From the NCBI GenBank assembly GCA_010365115.1, contig JAAFGX010000026.1, positions 1-44,315 of the forward strand: 44,315 bases of DNA, read 5' to 3'. The translations under genes and the position numbers were made by a program. The notes beneath the pieces are model-generated. The model was not told where the DNA came from, did no database searches, and saw only the letters and a program-made list of their open reading frames with translations. Shown here piece by piece: positions 23,632 through 33,674 of the stretch. This DNA comes from Paludibacter sp. (GTDB lineage: Bacteria; Bacteroidota; Bacteroidia; Bacteroidales; Paludibacteraceae). How positions within the stretch are numbered: the first letter of the stretch is position 1; the number at the start of each line of letters is the position of its first letter.

Positions 23632-25773
23632 ATGAATGTAGTTACAAAAACTATCACATTGGGTGATGGACGCACCATTACTATTGAAACAGGAAAATTG
23701 GCGAAACAAGCCGATGGCTCTGTAATGGTTCGCATGGGCGACACCATGCTGCTTGCTACCGTTTGTTCGGCACAAGACGCAACACCAGGATCGGATTTTA
23801 TGCCGCTCTCGGTTGATTATAAAGAAAAATATGCCGCATTTGGCCGTTATCCAGGAGGTTTCCTTCGTCGTGAAGGTCGTGCATCGGATTATGAAATCCT
23901 TGTATCTCGTATAGTTGATCGCGCATTGCGCCCTTTGTTTCCAGATGATTATCATGCAGACACTTTTGTAAATGTTATGCTTGTTTCTTCTGATGGCGAA
24001 GATATGCCGGATGCTTTGGCTGGTTTAGCTGCTTCTGCTGCTTTGGCTGTTTCTGATGTTCCTTTCAACGGACCAATTTCTGAAGTACGTGTTGCACGTA
24101 TCGATGGTCAATTCGTTGTAAATCCAACTTTTGCACAATTGAAAACTGCTGATATGGAAATCATTGTAGCTGCTACTATCGATAATATTATGATGGTAGA
24201 AGGAGAAATGAAAGAAGTAAGTGAGGATGATTTATTGAATGCAATGAAAGTAGCTCACGAAGCCATTAAAGTACATTGCCAAGTACAATTGGAATTGATG
24301 GAAGCAGTCGGAAAAACAGTGAAACGTACTTATTGTCACGAAGAAAATGACGAAGATCTGAAAAAAGATATTTGGGCAAAAACGTATGACAAAGTGCTTG
24401 TTGTTGCTTCAGCCTGTAATGCTGACAAACACTCACGCAGTGATAATTTTAAAGCTGTAAAAGCTGAATATATTGCCGGATTAGAACCTGAAGTTGCTGC
24501 GGCAAAAAATGGTCTTATTAGCAAATACTACCACCAAGTTGAAAAAGAAGCCATGCGTCGTTCAATTTTGGATGAAGGCAAACGCCTTGATGGTCGTAAA
24601 ACTACTGAAATTCGTCCTATCTGGTCTGAAGTTGATTATTTACCGGGAGCTCACGGTTCTGCTGTATTTACTCGCGGTGAAACTCAGTCATTAACTACCG
24701 TAACATTGGGTACCAAAATGGATGAGAAATTGATTGATGATGCTCTTTTCAAAGGTAAAGAACGTTTCATGTTGCATTATAACTTCCCTCCATTTGCTAC
24801 AGGAGAAGCGCGCGCTTCACGTGGCGTAGGTCGTCGCGAAGTAGGTCATGGAAACTTGGCATTACGTGCGTTGAAAAACATGATGCCTGAAAATTATCCT
24901 TATGTAGTGCGTATTGTTTCTGATATTTTGGAATCAAACGGTTCATCTTCAATGGCAACAGTTTGTGCCGGAACATTGGCTTTGATGGATGCAGGTGTTG
25001 AAATTAAAAAACCAGTTTCGGGTATTGCAATGGGATTGATTTCTGAAAATAAAGGTAAAAACTTTGCTGTTCTTTCTGATATTTTGGGTGATGAAGATCA
25101 CTTGGGAGATATGGACTTCAAGGTTACTGGAACAAAAGATGGTATCACTGCTACGCAAATGGACATTAAAGTGGACGGACTTTCGTTTGAAATTCTTGAA
25201 ACTGCATTGAACCAAGCAAAAGCCGGTCGTCTGCATATTTTGGGAAAAATTCAGGAAACACTGGAGGCTCCACGTGAAGAAATGAAACCAAACGCTCCTC
25301 GTATTGTGGTGATGTTTATACCAAAAGAAATGATTGGTGCAATTATCGGACCTGGTGGAAAAATTATTCAAAACATGCAAGCTGAAACAGGTGCTGTGAT
25401 TACGATTGAAGAAATTGGTGATCAAGGACGTGTGGAAATTGCTGCAAATAATAAAACGGCGATTGATGCTGCTATTGCTAAAATTAAAGGTATTGTTGCT
25501 ATTCCTGAAATAGGTGATACTTATCCTTCAAAAGTAAAATCGGTAATGCCTTACGGCGCATTTGTCGAATTTATGCCAGGAAAAGAAGGTTTGTTGCACA
25601 TATCTGAAATTGACTGGAAACGTATCGAAACAATGGACGAATCAGGTATCAAAGAAGGTGACATTATTGATGTAAAACTGCTGGAAATTGATCAAAAGAC
25701 TGGTAAATTCAAACTTTCACGTAAAGCTTTGATGCCACGTCCTCCAAGAGAAGAAAAACCAAAAGCTGAATAA
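23632..25773 (+). CDS. pnp: Polyribonucleotide nucleotidyltransferase (PNPase)
   Basis: 713 residues. Phosphorolytic 3'-5' exoribonuclease. Two RNase PH domains (about 10-230 and 325-540; [23 protein letters not shown] and [16 protein letters not shown]) with the alpha-helical linker between them, a KH domain with IGPGGK near residue 575, and an S1 domain starting at [13 protein letters not shown]. An upstream in-frame start at 23578 falls on the promoter box, so the ATG at 23632 is chosen. Single-gene unit with a strong terminator. Confidence 0.97.
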   Translation: MNVVTKTITLGDGRTITIETGKLAKQADGSVMVRMGDTMLLATVCSAQDATPGSDFMPLSVDYKEKYAAFGRYPGGFLRREGRASDYEILVSRIVDRALRPLFPDDYHADTFVNVMLVSSDGEDMPDALAGLAASAALAVSDVPFNGPISEVRVARIDGQFVVNPTFAQLKTADMEIIVAATIDNIMMVEGEMKEVSEDDLLNAMKVAHEAIKVHCQVQLELMEAVGKTVKRTYCHEENDEDLKKDIWAKTYDKVLVVASACNADKHSRSDNFKAVKAEYIAGLEPEVAAAKNGLISKYYHQVEKEAMRRSILDEGKRLDGRKTTEIRPIWSEVDYLPGAHGSAVFTRGETQSLTTVTLGTKMDEKLIDDALFKGKERFMLHYNFPPFATGEARASRGVGRREVGHGNLALRALKNMMPENYPYVVRIVSDILESNGSSSMATVCAGTLALMDAGVEIKKPVSGIAMGLISENKGKNFAVLSDILGDEDHLGDMDFKVTGTKDGITATQMDIKVDGLSFEILETALNQAKAGRLHILGKIQETLEAPREEMKPNAPRIVVMFIPKEMIGAIIGPGGKIIQNMQAETGAVITIEEIGDQGRVEIAANNKTAIDAAIAKIKGIVAIPEIGDTYPSKVKSVMPYGAFVEFMPGKEGLLHISEIDWKRIETMDESGIKEGDIIDVKLLEIDQKTGKFKLSRKALMPRPPREEKPKAE

Positions 25774-25779
25774 AATAAC

Positions 25780-25810
25780 TTGACAGTTCATAATTGACAG
25801 TTGACAATTA
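25780..25810. repeat. AT-rich microrepeat after pnp
   Basis: TTGACAGTTCATAATTGACAGTTGACAATT: related units of about 10 nt lie between the pnp stop and its terminator. It belongs to the same family of gene-border microrepeats. Confidence 0.6.
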
Positions 25811-25812
25811 AA

Positions 25813-25846
25813 AAAAAGCTGCAAACCTTTAGGGTTGCAGCTTTTT
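25813..25846 (+). terminator. Terminator after pnp
   Basis: AAAAAGCTGCAA (25813-25824) pairs with TTGCAGCTTTTT (25835-25846) around a 10-nt loop and runs into T-rich sequence. Strong intrinsic terminator. Confidence 0.92.
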
Positions 25847-25933
25847 CTTTCTATAAACTACCCACTATATACAACGAGTTTGTATATCTGACATAATAAT
25901 TTGTAATGTAATTGACAGTGTGCACTTTACATC

Positions 25934-25989
25934 TTGGCTCTTGGCTCTTGGCTCTTGGCTCTTGGCTCTTGATTCTTGGCTCTTGATTC
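25934..25989. repeat. Heptamer tandem repeat (TTGGCTC/TTGATTC)
   Basis: Eight consecutive 7-nt units: five TTGGCTC, then TTGATTC, TTGGCTC, TTGATTC. It lies just downstream of the lipoprotein gene on the minus strand. The same heptamer pattern TTGNNTC occurs in four copies, inverted, at 41890-41917. It is non-coding as far as I can tell. Confidence 0.9.
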
Positions 25990-26004
25990 TTGCGGTCTAT
26001 ATAT

Positions 26005-26508
26005 TTACTTTTTCAATTTTCCTTCCCATTTTAACTCTTCAATAAATCGAGTCCAAGCCATTGAGCGTTTTTCTTTGTTCAGAATTCGCATATTTACATC
26101 TGCGGTGTTATTGATTAAAGGGGGATAACCATCCAGAAAGTAATATTTACCATCATACAAATTATGATTTAAAACCAAATCATTCACTATCGACGACATA
26201 ATGTCTGATGTCACTCTAAAGGCAAACAGTGAATCACTTTCCAAATAACATACTATCCTTCTGTATGAATTTAGTTTCGAAATGGTCATTGAATCCGCAA
26301 ATGCAACTTCACCAGTTGTTCCATTAAACGATTTAATATTTTTCCCGTTAAATACAATAGTATCGGTAGTTGCTACTTTTTCGCCAATAACAGCGGCTTT
26401 GAAAGTGAGTTTTGAAGAACCTGATTGTAATTCTGTTATTAAATCGCATGAAATCAACAAAAATAAGATAGGAAGTGCTGTAATTAAATGGGAAACCATT
26501 TTGTTCAT
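26005..26508 (-). CDS. Lipoprotein of unknown function
   Basis: 167 residues. Lipoprotein signal peptide with LLISC, cysteine C21. The mature part has no motif I recognise; it mixes beta-type stretches (KLTFKAAVIGEKVATTDTIVFNG) with a helical, basic end. It stands alone, divergent from dacB, with its own -7 box and no terminator seen. It could be a small envelope protein confined to this group. Confidence 0.6.
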   Translation of the reverse strand: MNKMVSHLITALPILFLLISCDLITELQSGSSKLTFKAAVIGEKVATTDTIVFNGKNIKSFNGTTGEVAFADSMTISKLNSYRRIVCYLESDSLFAFRVTSDIMSSIVNDLVLNHNLYDGKYYFLDGYPPLINNTADVNMRILNKEKRSMAWTRFIEELKWEGKLKK

Positions 26509-26580
26509 AATCGTAGGTTTTAATTTATTAAACTAATTAAGAAGTTATTAATCAGATAAAATACAGATAGTTTCAACATG

Positions 26581-26588
26581 CAAATATA
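26581..26588 (-). promoter_or_regulatory. Promoter -7 box of the lipoprotein gene
   Basis: TATATTTG on the minus strand matches TAnnTTTG, 72 nt upstream of the start codon. Confidence 0.5.
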
Positions 26589-26675
26589 AATAATGTATTT
26601 GAAAACTGCATGAATTTTAATAAATTATTTTCAGAATGGAATGTTTATTATAGCACTCAATACGTTTTTTATTTT

Positions 26676-26683
26676 TACTTTTG
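26676..26683 (+). promoter_or_regulatory. Promoter -7 box of dacB
   Basis: TACTTTTG followed by CAC, an exact TAnnTTTG match, 48 nt upstream of the dacB ATG. Confidence 0.6.
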
Positions 26684-26731
26684 CACAAATGCATTTGCAA
26701 TTTCAGTCTTGCTACATAAATCATATTAACA

Positions 26732-28138
26732 ATGAGAAAACATATTTTAATTGCCGTTTTAATTATTACAAACTCGGTAATTGCGGTTAATCCGGTAGAA
26801 AATTTCAGGAACAACAAACTACTTGAAAATGCGAATATAAGCATGTTAGTCAGGGACTTAAAAAACGGTCAAACAATTAGCGAATTTCGTTCAAAAAATA
26901 GTGTGATCCCTGCGTCAACCATGAAGTTGGTTACAACAGCTACAGCATTTGAAATTCTTGGTGCAGATTTTCGTTTCGAAACAAAACTTGAAGTTGACGG
27001 CAAAGTAAGTCTGGATAGTGTCTTGAATGGCAATATATATATTCGGGGTGGTGGCGATCCAACTTTGGGTTCTGAAAAAGTGGGCGATCCTGATTTTCTT
27101 TCGAAATGGATACGAGCTTTAAGAAACGCTGGAATAAAAATCATCAAAGGTCAAATTATCGTGGATGAAAGTATTTATGATGATGAAGGAGTAAACCCGC
27201 GCTGGTCTTGGGAAGACATTGGAAATTATTATGCACCAGGCATTTACGGATTATCTTTTCTCGACAACACCTGTAAAGTTGTATTGCGTTCAGGGGCAAT
27301 TGGTAGTACGCCAATAATTTTAAAAACCATTCCGTCAATTCCTGAATTTTCATTCAATAATCAACTGAAAAGTACAGCAATACGTTTTGATAGTGCCTAT
27401 TTTTATGGTGCGCCTCACTCCTATCAACGCAGCATTTATGGAGAAATTCCAGCCAACCGGAATGAATTTACAGTAAAAAGTGATATTCCGAATCCAGGAT
27501 TATTATTAGCTAAGACTTTTCAAGAAAAATTGCTGCAAAACGGTTTTTCAATAAGTAAAACTCCAACTGATAAATTCGACATATCAATTAAACGAAAGTT
27601 GATATTCACAAATTATTCAGCACCTTTAAGAGAAATAATTACTGAAACCAATATCAAAAGCAATAATCATTATGCCGAACATATTTTCCGTTATCTTGGA
27701 TTGAAATACAGTTCAACAGGAACCACCACTTCTTCCCTACAAGTCATTAAAGATTTTTGGAAATCAAAAGGATTGTCAGTGGATCAATTATTTATGTATG
27801 ATGGTTCGGGTTTATCACCTTCCAATGCCGTTTCAGCTCAATTTTTCGTTGAATTACTTACTTATATGAATAATAAAAGTATTAACAAAACTATTTTTTA
27901 CAATTCATTACCTGTTTCGGGAGAAAGCGGCACTTTATCCAACTTTTTGAAAATCACACCTTTACAAGGTAAAGTCCATGCTAAAAGCGGATCCATCTCT
28001 CGAGTAAGGTGCTATGCCGGATTTATCAACTCAGGCACAAAAAAATATGTGTTCGCTTTGATGGTGAATAATGCAAATGGAACTTCAAAAGCAGTAAATC
28101 AGAAAATGGAAGAATTTCTTTTGAATATTGCAAAATAA
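26732..28138 (+). CDS. dacB: D-alanyl-D-alanine carboxypeptidase / endopeptidase (PBP4, peptidase S13)
   Basis: 468 residues with an N-terminal signal peptide, so it acts in the periplasm on peptidoglycan peptides. The three penicillin-binding motifs are present: STMK (S62-K65), SNN (S310-N312) and KSG (K418-G420). GGGDPTLGS and MYDGSGLSPSN are typical of S13 enzymes, and the large insertion between the first two motifs is the DacB-specific domain. It is followed closely by birA and may be cotranscribed with it. Confidence 0.93.
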   Translation: MRKHILIAVLIITNSVIAVNPVENFRNNKLLENANISMLVRDLKNGQTISEFRSKNSVIPASTMKLVTTATAFEILGADFRFETKLEVDGKVSLDSVLNGNIYIRGGGDPTLGSEKVGDPDFLSKWIRALRNAGIKIIKGQIIVDESIYDDEGVNPRWSWEDIGNYYAPGIYGLSFLDNTCKVVLRSGAIGSTPIILKTIPSIPEFSFNNQLKSTAIRFDSAYFYGAPHSYQRSIYGEIPANRNEFTVKSDIPNPGLLLAKTFQEKLLQNGFSISKTPTDKFDISIKRKLIFTNYSAPLREIITETNIKSNNHYAEHIFRYLGLKYSSTGTTTSSLQVIKDFWKSKGLSVDQLFMYDGSGLSPSNAVSAQFFVELLTYMNNKSINKTIFYNSLPVSGESGTLSNFLKITPLQGKVHAKSGSISRVRCYAGFINSGTKKYVFALMVNNANGTSKAVNQKMEEFLLNIAK

Positions 28139-28181
28139 AAACAAAATAAAAGATCTTTATTACTCCCTCAAGTTTATCTTT

Positions 28182-28901
28182 ATGAAAAACCTATTTTTTA
28201 TTAATCAAACCCACTCAACTAATTCACTTTTATGGGAAATGCTTCGAGAGAAACAATTACCAGAAGGTTTTGTGATGCAAACTGATTTTCAAACGGTTGG
28301 GAAGGGACAAATCGGTAATGCGTGGGAATCTGAAGCGAAAAAAAATTTACTTTTCAGTATAGCGCTTTATCCACATCAAATTCCTGTGGATGAACAGTTT
28401 CTGATTTCGCAAATTGCAAGTTTAGCAATAAAAAAAACCTTGGATGAATTGACTGACGATATAACTATAAAATGGCCAAACGATATCTATTGGAAAAATA
28501 AAAAACTAGCTGGAATTTTGATTGAGAATTCACTACAAGGTCGAAAAATAAAATCGGTGGTGATTGGAATTGGGTTGAATATAAATCAGAAAAAATTTAC
28601 GAGTAAAGCACCTAATCCTGTTTCCTTAATGCAAATTATTGGAAAACGTCAAAACAGAAAAAAAATTCTAAGTTCCATTTGTACAAATTTAATGGAGTTG
28701 TATCGTAATTTAGACATTACAAAAATCAGGACTGAATATGCGGATTCATTATACTATAAATCTGGTTTTCACTCATTTCAAACGGAAAGTGAGCAATTTC
28801 AGGCAGAAATAATTGCAATTCATCCGGACGGACAATTGGAACTTGCAACAAAAAATGGTGAACGAAAAGGATTTTATTTTAAGGAAGTACAATTCTTATA
28901 A
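28182..28901 (+). CDS. birA: Biotin-[acetyl-CoA-carboxylase] ligase (no DNA-binding domain)
   Basis: 239 residues. Attaches biotin to carboxylase carrier proteins through biotinyl-AMP. GKGQIG (40-45) replaces the classic GRGRxG loop; KWPND (97-101), KLAGILIE and VVIGIGLNIN are present. There is no N-terminal helix-turn-helix, so it cannot act as the E. coli-type repressor. An upstream TTG frame overlapping dacB was rejected in favour of the ATG at 28182, which precedes the conserved core at the usual distance. Confidence 0.93.
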   Translation: MKNLFFINQTHSTNSLLWEMLREKQLPEGFVMQTDFQTVGKGQIGNAWESEAKKNLLFSIALYPHQIPVDEQFLISQIASLAIKKTLDELTDDITIKWPNDIYWKNKKLAGILIENSLQGRKIKSVVIGIGLNINQKKFTSKAPNPVSLMQIIGKRQNRKKILSSICTNLMELYRNLDITKIRTEYADSLYYKSGFHSFQTESEQFQAEIIAIHPDGQLELATKNGERKGFYFKEVQFL

Positions 28902-28940
28902 TTTATTTTCAAAAAAAAAATAAGAATCCTGGCTTTGGAA

Positions 28941-29156
28941 TTATTCTACTTCTTCATAATCAACATATTCCCCTTCTTTCTTATCAAATACCTTTGACTT
29001 CGACGAGGACTGTTCAAATTGATCTGAAGGTTGATCATTTAATGGATTTTTTGGTTTTCCGAAATTAAAAAGCGAACGCACAAATCCCAATATGGCTAAT
29101 AAAATAAATAAGCCGATAAAAAGAATGAATATGAAAATTGCAAAAATAAAACTCAT
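28941..29156 (-). CDS. DUF4834 family small membrane protein
   Basis: 71 residues. One N-terminal hydrophobic segment (about 2-27), then a polar, acidic tail ending EGEYVDYEEVE. The form and the tyrosine/acid-rich tail fit DUF4834, a family found in Bacteroidetes. Function unknown. It lies 60 nt upstream of the metF stop codon region, on the same strand. Confidence 0.7.
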   Translation of the reverse strand: MSFIFAIFIFILFIGLFILLAILGFVRSLFNFGKPKNPLNDQPSDQFEQSSSKSKVFDKKEGEYVDYEEVE

Positions 29157-29216
29157 AATTGAATAAAAAAAGAATTGAGATAAAAGTAAAACTGTTTCGC
29201 TTTTTGGGCGGGATAC

Positions 29217-30164
29217 TTAAAACACTTCCTTTGCCACGCGTTTTACGCTTTGTGTAGCCATCATACTGTAAAAATGAATACTTGGTACTCCGTAAGTTAT
29301 TAAATCCTTAGCTTGCTTCGTACACCACTCCACTCCAACCTCAACAGCTTCTGCATCTGAGTTACATTTTTTCAATTCAGTTGCAAATTCCTCGGGTATT
29401 TCAGAACGAAAAATCTTTGGCAAAACGGTTAACTGATTTTTAAGTGTAATGGGTTTAATTCCCGGAATTATTGGTACATTAATGCCCTGAGCCCTACATT
29501 TTTCAACAAAATCATAATATTTTTGATTATCGAAAAACATCTGGGTTACAAGATATTCAGCTCCTGCATCAACTTTTTGTTTAGCATAAAATAAATCCGA
29601 CTCCATGTTCGGCGCTTCCTCGTGTTTTTCTGGATAGCAAGCCATTCCGTACGAAAAAGGGACAATGGGCGATTTCATTTTCGTTTCATCTAAAAACAGT
29701 CCTTTGTTGAAATTGTTTACCTGACCTTGCAATTCAGTTGCAAATCTATGACCGGTTGGCGAAAAATCACGTTCGTGTCTGGCTTTATCACCTCGTAAAA
29801 GAAGCAAATCCGTTATTCCAAGAAACTGCAAATCAATGAGTGCATATTCCGTTTCCTCGCGTGTAAATCCACTGCAAATAACGTGAGGAACTACTGATAT
29901 TTTATATTTATTCTGAATAGCTGCTGCAATGGCAACTGTTCCCGGACGGTGACGTTCGGCAACTTGTTCAAAAAGCCCTTGTGCATTTTCTTTGAATGCC
30001 AATTCGCTACGATGCGTTGTAATATTTATATATTTGGGATCGAATTCCAACAATGCATCAATGGTTCTATGAACCATTTCAATGCCATTTCCTTTTAATG
30101 GAGGCAATAATTCGAACGAAAAAGCAGTCGACTTAGCACTTTTAATTTTTTCTACAACACTCAT
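29217..30164 (-). CDS. metF: Methylenetetrahydrofolate reductase
   Basis: 315 residues. FAD-dependent TIM barrel that makes 5-methyl-THF for methionine synthesis. FSFELLPP carries the catalytic Glu (E18), LLLRGDKARHERD the flavin-contacting Asp, and YLVTQMFFDNQKYYDFVEKC and PIIPGIKPI follow. An upstream ATG at 30191 lies inside an AT-rich microrepeat and adds nine atypical residues, so the ATG at 30164 is preferred. It has its own -7 box at 30232-30239. Confidence 0.94.
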   Translation of the reverse strand: MSVVEKIKSAKSTAFSFELLPPLKGNGIEMVHRTIDALLEFDPKYINITTHRSELAFKENAQGLFEQVAERHRPGTVAIAAAIQNKYKISVVPHVICSGFTREETEYALIDLQFLGITDLLLLRGDKARHERDFSPTGHRFATELQGQVNNFNKGLFLDETKMKSPIVPFSYGMACYPEKHEEAPNMESDLFYAKQKVDAGAEYLVTQMFFDNQKYYDFVEKCRAQGINVPIIPGIKPITLKNQLTVLPKIFRSEIPEEFATELKKCNSDAEAVEVGVEWCTKQAKDLITYGVPSIHFYSMMATQSVKRVAKEVF

Positions 30165-30166
30165 CT

Positions 30167-30194
30167 TCAATTCACAATTTTCAATTTTCAATTA
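30167..30194. repeat. AT-rich microrepeat at the metF start
   Basis: CAATTCACAATTTTCAATTTTCAATT: three units of about 9-10 nt touching the metF start codon, similar to those at 13770-13803 and 40842-40881. Confidence 0.7.
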
Positions 30195-30231
30195 ATAGGA
30201 GTAAATTGATATTTTTTTTTCAATTCGAGTG

Positions 30232-30239
30232 CAAAAGTA
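30232..30239 (-). promoter_or_regulatory. Promoter -7 box of metF
   Basis: TACTTTTG followed by CAC on the minus strand, an exact TAnnTTTG match, 67 nt upstream of the chosen metF start, with the microrepeat in the leader. Confidence 0.6.
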
Positions 30240-30339
30240 CTAATTATTTTCAAAATTGAAGACAAAACGGTAATATTGTTAACAAGCTATATTAAAAATT
30301 GTCAGTAATTTGGCTGAATTATATCAAATTCATTCAATT

Positions 30340-31308
30340 TTAAATAAATATTTCGCTGATATTCCCGGCAACTTCCAGTCCTGCATTTCTTCCGGTATCA
30401 TTTAGTAAAACGAGATTAGCTTTTTTATCAAAAAGAATGACATCAATTTTTGAAGTCATGCTTTCTTCTATGCGACCATCCATAAAACCAGAAATTGGAG
30501 AAGCGAGTTTTGTAGCTTTTTCGCGATGTGCAAGAATTTCTAATTTGTAGTTTTTGTTTTCCATTACCAATTCCACTTTTTCCTTGTCGGCAAAGGATTT
30601 TTTAAGTTTGCTTCCATTGTAAGTTGTGAATTGGTATAATTTATTGTTTAACCAAATACCTGCAATACAACCAACAAATGAACTTCCTAACCACGGGATA
30701 TTGGCCACCGAAGCTTTTAATGAAATTCCTGAGGCACTAAAATGATTTGTTTGCATCCAAAAGTAGGCACTTGGAAATGAATGTCCCCAATCTTTTTCCA
30801 TATAACCCCTTCCATTTGTAAAATCAATTAACTCTCCATTAATATTGAGCTCCCCTTCAATTTTGTGATCAAGACTTAAAATTCCATGATAGCATTCCAT
30901 AAAGGGTACAAAAGTAAACGGTCCCATAATCCCTGGAGAATACCATGAATTTGGCCATGGAACAAGCGATGAAAAAATTAATTTTCCCTGAACATTGGGT
31001 AAATTAAGTTGGATTGAATCCTTAGTGAAAAAATTATTTTGAATTTGAATTTCAAATTTCCCAACCGATGGTTTGAAAGAAATTGTTTCGAATTTATGAT
31101 ATTCAGCAGTTTGTTTATTGCCATCAAGCACCTGAATAAAAGCTTGTTTATTGCCATTTTCATCCATGGCAATACCTGGGATAAATGCAAAAGCTTTGGT
31201 TTCATCGGCATTTACGACTTTATAATACCAACCTTCGAAATAGCGTTTCGTTTTTCCCCAGCCTTGAAATTGTTCAGGATGAAAAAGAGATTGAAGCTTT
31301 CTAATCAT
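30340..31308 (-). CDS. Tocopherol cyclase-like protein
   Basis: 322 residues, no signal peptide. YFEGWYYK near the N-terminus, GYMEKDWGHSFPSAYFWMQ in the middle and DTGRNAGLEVAG at the end match the tocopherol cyclase-like family. In plants and cyanobacteria the family closes the chromanol ring. Here no other tocopherol pathway gene is visible, so the true substrate is unknown. It lies 41 nt upstream of the SDR gene's stop on the same strand, so a two-gene redox or lipid unit is possible. Confidence 0.8.
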   Translation of the reverse strand: MIRKLQSLFHPEQFQGWGKTKRYFEGWYYKVVNADETKAFAFIPGIAMDENGNKQAFIQVLDGNKQTAEYHKFETISFKPSVGKFEIQIQNNFFTKDSIQLNLPNVQGKLIFSSLVPWPNSWYSPGIMGPFTFVPFMECYHGILSLDHKIEGELNINGELIDFTNGRGYMEKDWGHSFPSAYFWMQTNHFSASGISLKASVANIPWLGSSFVGCIAGIWLNNKLYQFTTYNGSKLKKSFADKEKVELVMENKNYKLEILAHREKATKLASPISGFMDGRIEESMTSKIDVILFDKKANLVLLNDTGRNAGLEVAGNISEIFI

Positions 31309-31349
31309 TATTAAACACGATGATAATAGATTGAGTGAATGAAAAAGTG

Positions 31350-32273
31350 TTAATTATAAGAAATATGGGTAAGTTTTTCTGACAATTCCCAAAGTTTTTT
31401 AGCATCATCTTTATTAATTGCACTTTTTGTGGGTTGAACCAAAACAGGATAACCTTTCATTTCTCGTGATCCATCTGGTCCATAATACTCACTTCCCTTT
31501 GCTTTGGGATCAGTGGCTGCACGTAATTCAGGCAATGCTCCCATATAAGCTGGCTGAGTCATTAACGAAAACACTGGTTTTAATATACTCATCACCCATT
31601 TTGGGGCAACATGATCAAACAAATTAGTATCTGAAACACCTGGATGAGCTGCTATGGCAATAGAATCTATTTTATTTAATTCAAAAAAACGCTGAAGTTC
31701 GTACGTAAACAACAAATTGGAAAGTTTTGAACGACCATACGCTTTCATGGGCGAGTAATCTTTTCCATTAGTATAAAGTAAATTGTTAAAATCCATAACA
31801 CCTGATTTATGGGCAATACTACTTACATTTACAACTCGTGATTTTGGAGTGTTCTTCAAAACTCCCAACAACAAGCCTGTCAGGGCATAATGTCCTAAAT
31901 GATTGGTTCCAACTTGTTTTTCAAAACCATCGTTCGTCTGACCAAAAGGAACCATCATTATCCCTGCATTATTGATTAAAACATCGAGTTGAGTATGTTT
32001 TTGCGTATAATTTGCAGCAAATTTATCTATGGATTTAAGATCGGCCAAATCGAGTTCCATAACCTCTACATCTGAAGTTGGATTTAAGTTAACAATTCTA
32101 GCTCTTGCTTCCTCGCCTTTTTTTCGATTTCTACAAGCTAAAATGACATGCGCATTTTTTTGTGCCAATGCTTTTACAGCTTCAAATCCAAGTCCGCTAT
32201 TTCCTCCAGTAACTATAATTTGTTTTCCTCTTAAATCAGGAATATCTTTTGTTGACCAATTATTCGTTTTCAT
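31350..32273 (-). CDS. Short-chain dehydrogenase/reductase (SDR)
   Basis: 307 residues. NAD(P)-binding TGGNSGLG (22-29), NNAG, the serine in VNVSSIAHKS and the catalytic YGRSK are all present. The length and the C-terminal half resemble the retinol dehydrogenase / protochlorophyllide reductase-like branch of SDRs. Substrate unknown. Confidence 0.9.
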   Translation of the reverse strand: MKTNNWSTKDIPDLRGKQIIVTGGNSGLGFEAVKALAQKNAHVILACRNRKKGEEARARIVNLNPTSDVEVMELDLADLKSIDKFAANYTQKHTQLDVLINNAGIMMVPFGQTNDGFEKQVGTNHLGHYALTGLLLGVLKNTPKSRVVNVSSIAHKSGVMDFNNLLYTNGKDYSPMKAYGRSKLSNLLFTYELQRFFELNKIDSIAIAAHPGVSDTNLFDHVAPKWVMSILKPVFSLMTQPAYMGALPELRAATDPKAKGSEYYGPDGSREMKGYPVLVQPTKSAINKDDAKKLWELSEKLTHISYN

Positions 32274-32379
32274 TTTAAGTTTAATTTATATTGTTTATTA
32301 AAAGTCATAAAGATTAACATAAATATAGGAGAAAAGTTCATTCTACTATAACATAAAACAATTATATCTTTACAACTAA

Positions 32380-33012
32380 TTAGAATTCAATAAAATAAGC
32401 CACCAATCCAAGTAGAATTAAAATTATCCCCGTAAAACTTTTCGAGTGGTTTTCAAGGAAATGAAGATTAAATTTATTTACACCTTTAAGACCCAAATAT
32501 ACCAAAATAAACAAAAACAAAAGAGTCATAACCAAATATACAGCAGAAACTACAAAAATTCCAGCCCATCCAAAATTGGCGGCTTGAAAATAAAACACTT
32601 CAATTTCGATACAAGGAGCAAAAAACATGGCTAAACTCAACGAAGTAATAATTGCAGTTTTAGATTTCTTACTTTTATTCAGATCACTGTTTATGTCAAA
32701 ATGACGATGATTATGTGTTGAACGGAAATCCAATAGAACAAATATAATTCCCATTAAAAGCAGTATGGTTGGTGCTGCAAATGTTGTAATTGAGCTATAG
32801 CTTTCGGAAAGTTTGATACCTACAAAACCAACAATAATCCCAATGATGATGGTACTTATCATGTGTGAAAAGCCAGTAACAAATGTTGCAAAAAGCGTTT
32901 CTTTTGTAGTCCATTTCTCTGACTTTGAAATGGCAATTAAAGGAATCCAGTGATGGGGAATTAATGCATGAATTAAACTCAACAGTAAGCTACCTAAAAA
33001 TATCTGCCACAT
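32380..33012 (-). CDS. NicO/RcnA-like integral membrane protein
   Basis: 210 residues with about six membrane segments. HALIPHHWIPLIAIS near the N-terminus recalls the LHALxPDH signature of NicO/RcnA nickel-cobalt permeases; a His/Asp-rich loop follows at about 98-106 (RSTHNHRHFD), then APCIEIEVFYFQA inside a membrane segment. Metal transport is a reasonable guess but not certain; TauE/SafE-like or other relatives are alternatives. Confidence 0.6.
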   Translation of the reverse strand: MWQIFLGSLLLSLIHALIPHHWIPLIAISKSEKWTTKETLFATFVTGFSHMISTIIIGIIVGFVGIKLSESYSSITTFAAPTILLLMGIIFVLLDFRSTHNHRHFDINSDLNKSKKSKTAIITSLSLAMFFAPCIEIEVFYFQAANFGWAGIFVVSAVYLVMTLLFLFILVYLGLKGVNKFNLHFLENHSKSFTGIILILLGLVAYFIEF

Positions 33013-33118
33013 TCTATTTTTCTTTTATTAATTTGAATCTTGAAAATTTTTATTCTTTAGTTGTCAATTACTACGAATTCTTAAACAACAATTATTCGGT
33101 TTTGTTCTTTTAATAAGT

Positions 33119-33653
33119 TTAAACCAGAAATCTAATACTCGTATTTTCTTTAAATTTATACATATTAAAATCTATATTTTCCCAAAGGACCAACTGGGTT
33201 GAATTATTCACTAAAATTGTACTTGCCATCCCCGATGCTAATGCCGGAAAATAGGTACAAGCTGCAATAATGTCAGCAATAGAAAAATCGATAAGAACCG
33301 ATGACAAAACACTGATTTTTTTATTTATCTGCTCAATATTGTTCCAGCCAAAATCTAATATCAATGGTTTCTTTGAAGGAAAAACAGGTTTTGTCAACAC
33401 TTCATTCGACAAATCAATATATTGATAATCAACGCATAATTTTATTAGTACCGCCTCTTCTAAATTTTTGTTTCAAAGAAATGAATTCTGATGAAATAAT
33501 TCCATTAAAAAACGAAGTTTGAGCCGACTCAGCAACACTTTCGTCAAGGCTAAAAATCCGTGTAATTGTGTTTTTTTCGTTTTGTTCTATCACCGTTCTT
33601 CGCAAAATTTGTTGTGGAGAACAAAAAACAAGTTGACTTGCAAATCGAATCAT
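33119..33653 (-). pseudogene. Frameshifted relic of an amidohydrolase-like protein
   Basis: Two adjacent frames make one protein if about one base is removed near 33455-33466. The first part (from 33653, MIRFASQLVF... ending SLKQKF) joins the second (EEAVLIKLCVDYQYIDLS... LVLWENIDF...RFLV). The ends resemble the two halves of the composite beta-sandwich of amidohydrolases (N-terminal FFNGIIS like the usual xxGILxPG; C-terminal LVLWENIDF like LVLxexxDl), but the metal-binding catalytic barrel between them is missing. So it is either a shortened domain-only protein with a frameshift or an assembly error. It lies behind the DUF4296 gene. Confidence 0.55.
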
Positions 33654-33674
33654 TGAATAGTTGGCTTTGAATTC

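Noticed and set aside
24949..25425. 158-codon open frame antisense to pnp
   Set aside because: Shadow of the highly conserved pnp coding frame; its composition (many Asn, Phe, Ser, His) is typical of antisense translation.
25934..25989. Regular tandem repeat as a possible CRISPR array
   Set aside because: Units are only 7 nt, contiguous and without spacers, and no cas genes are present.
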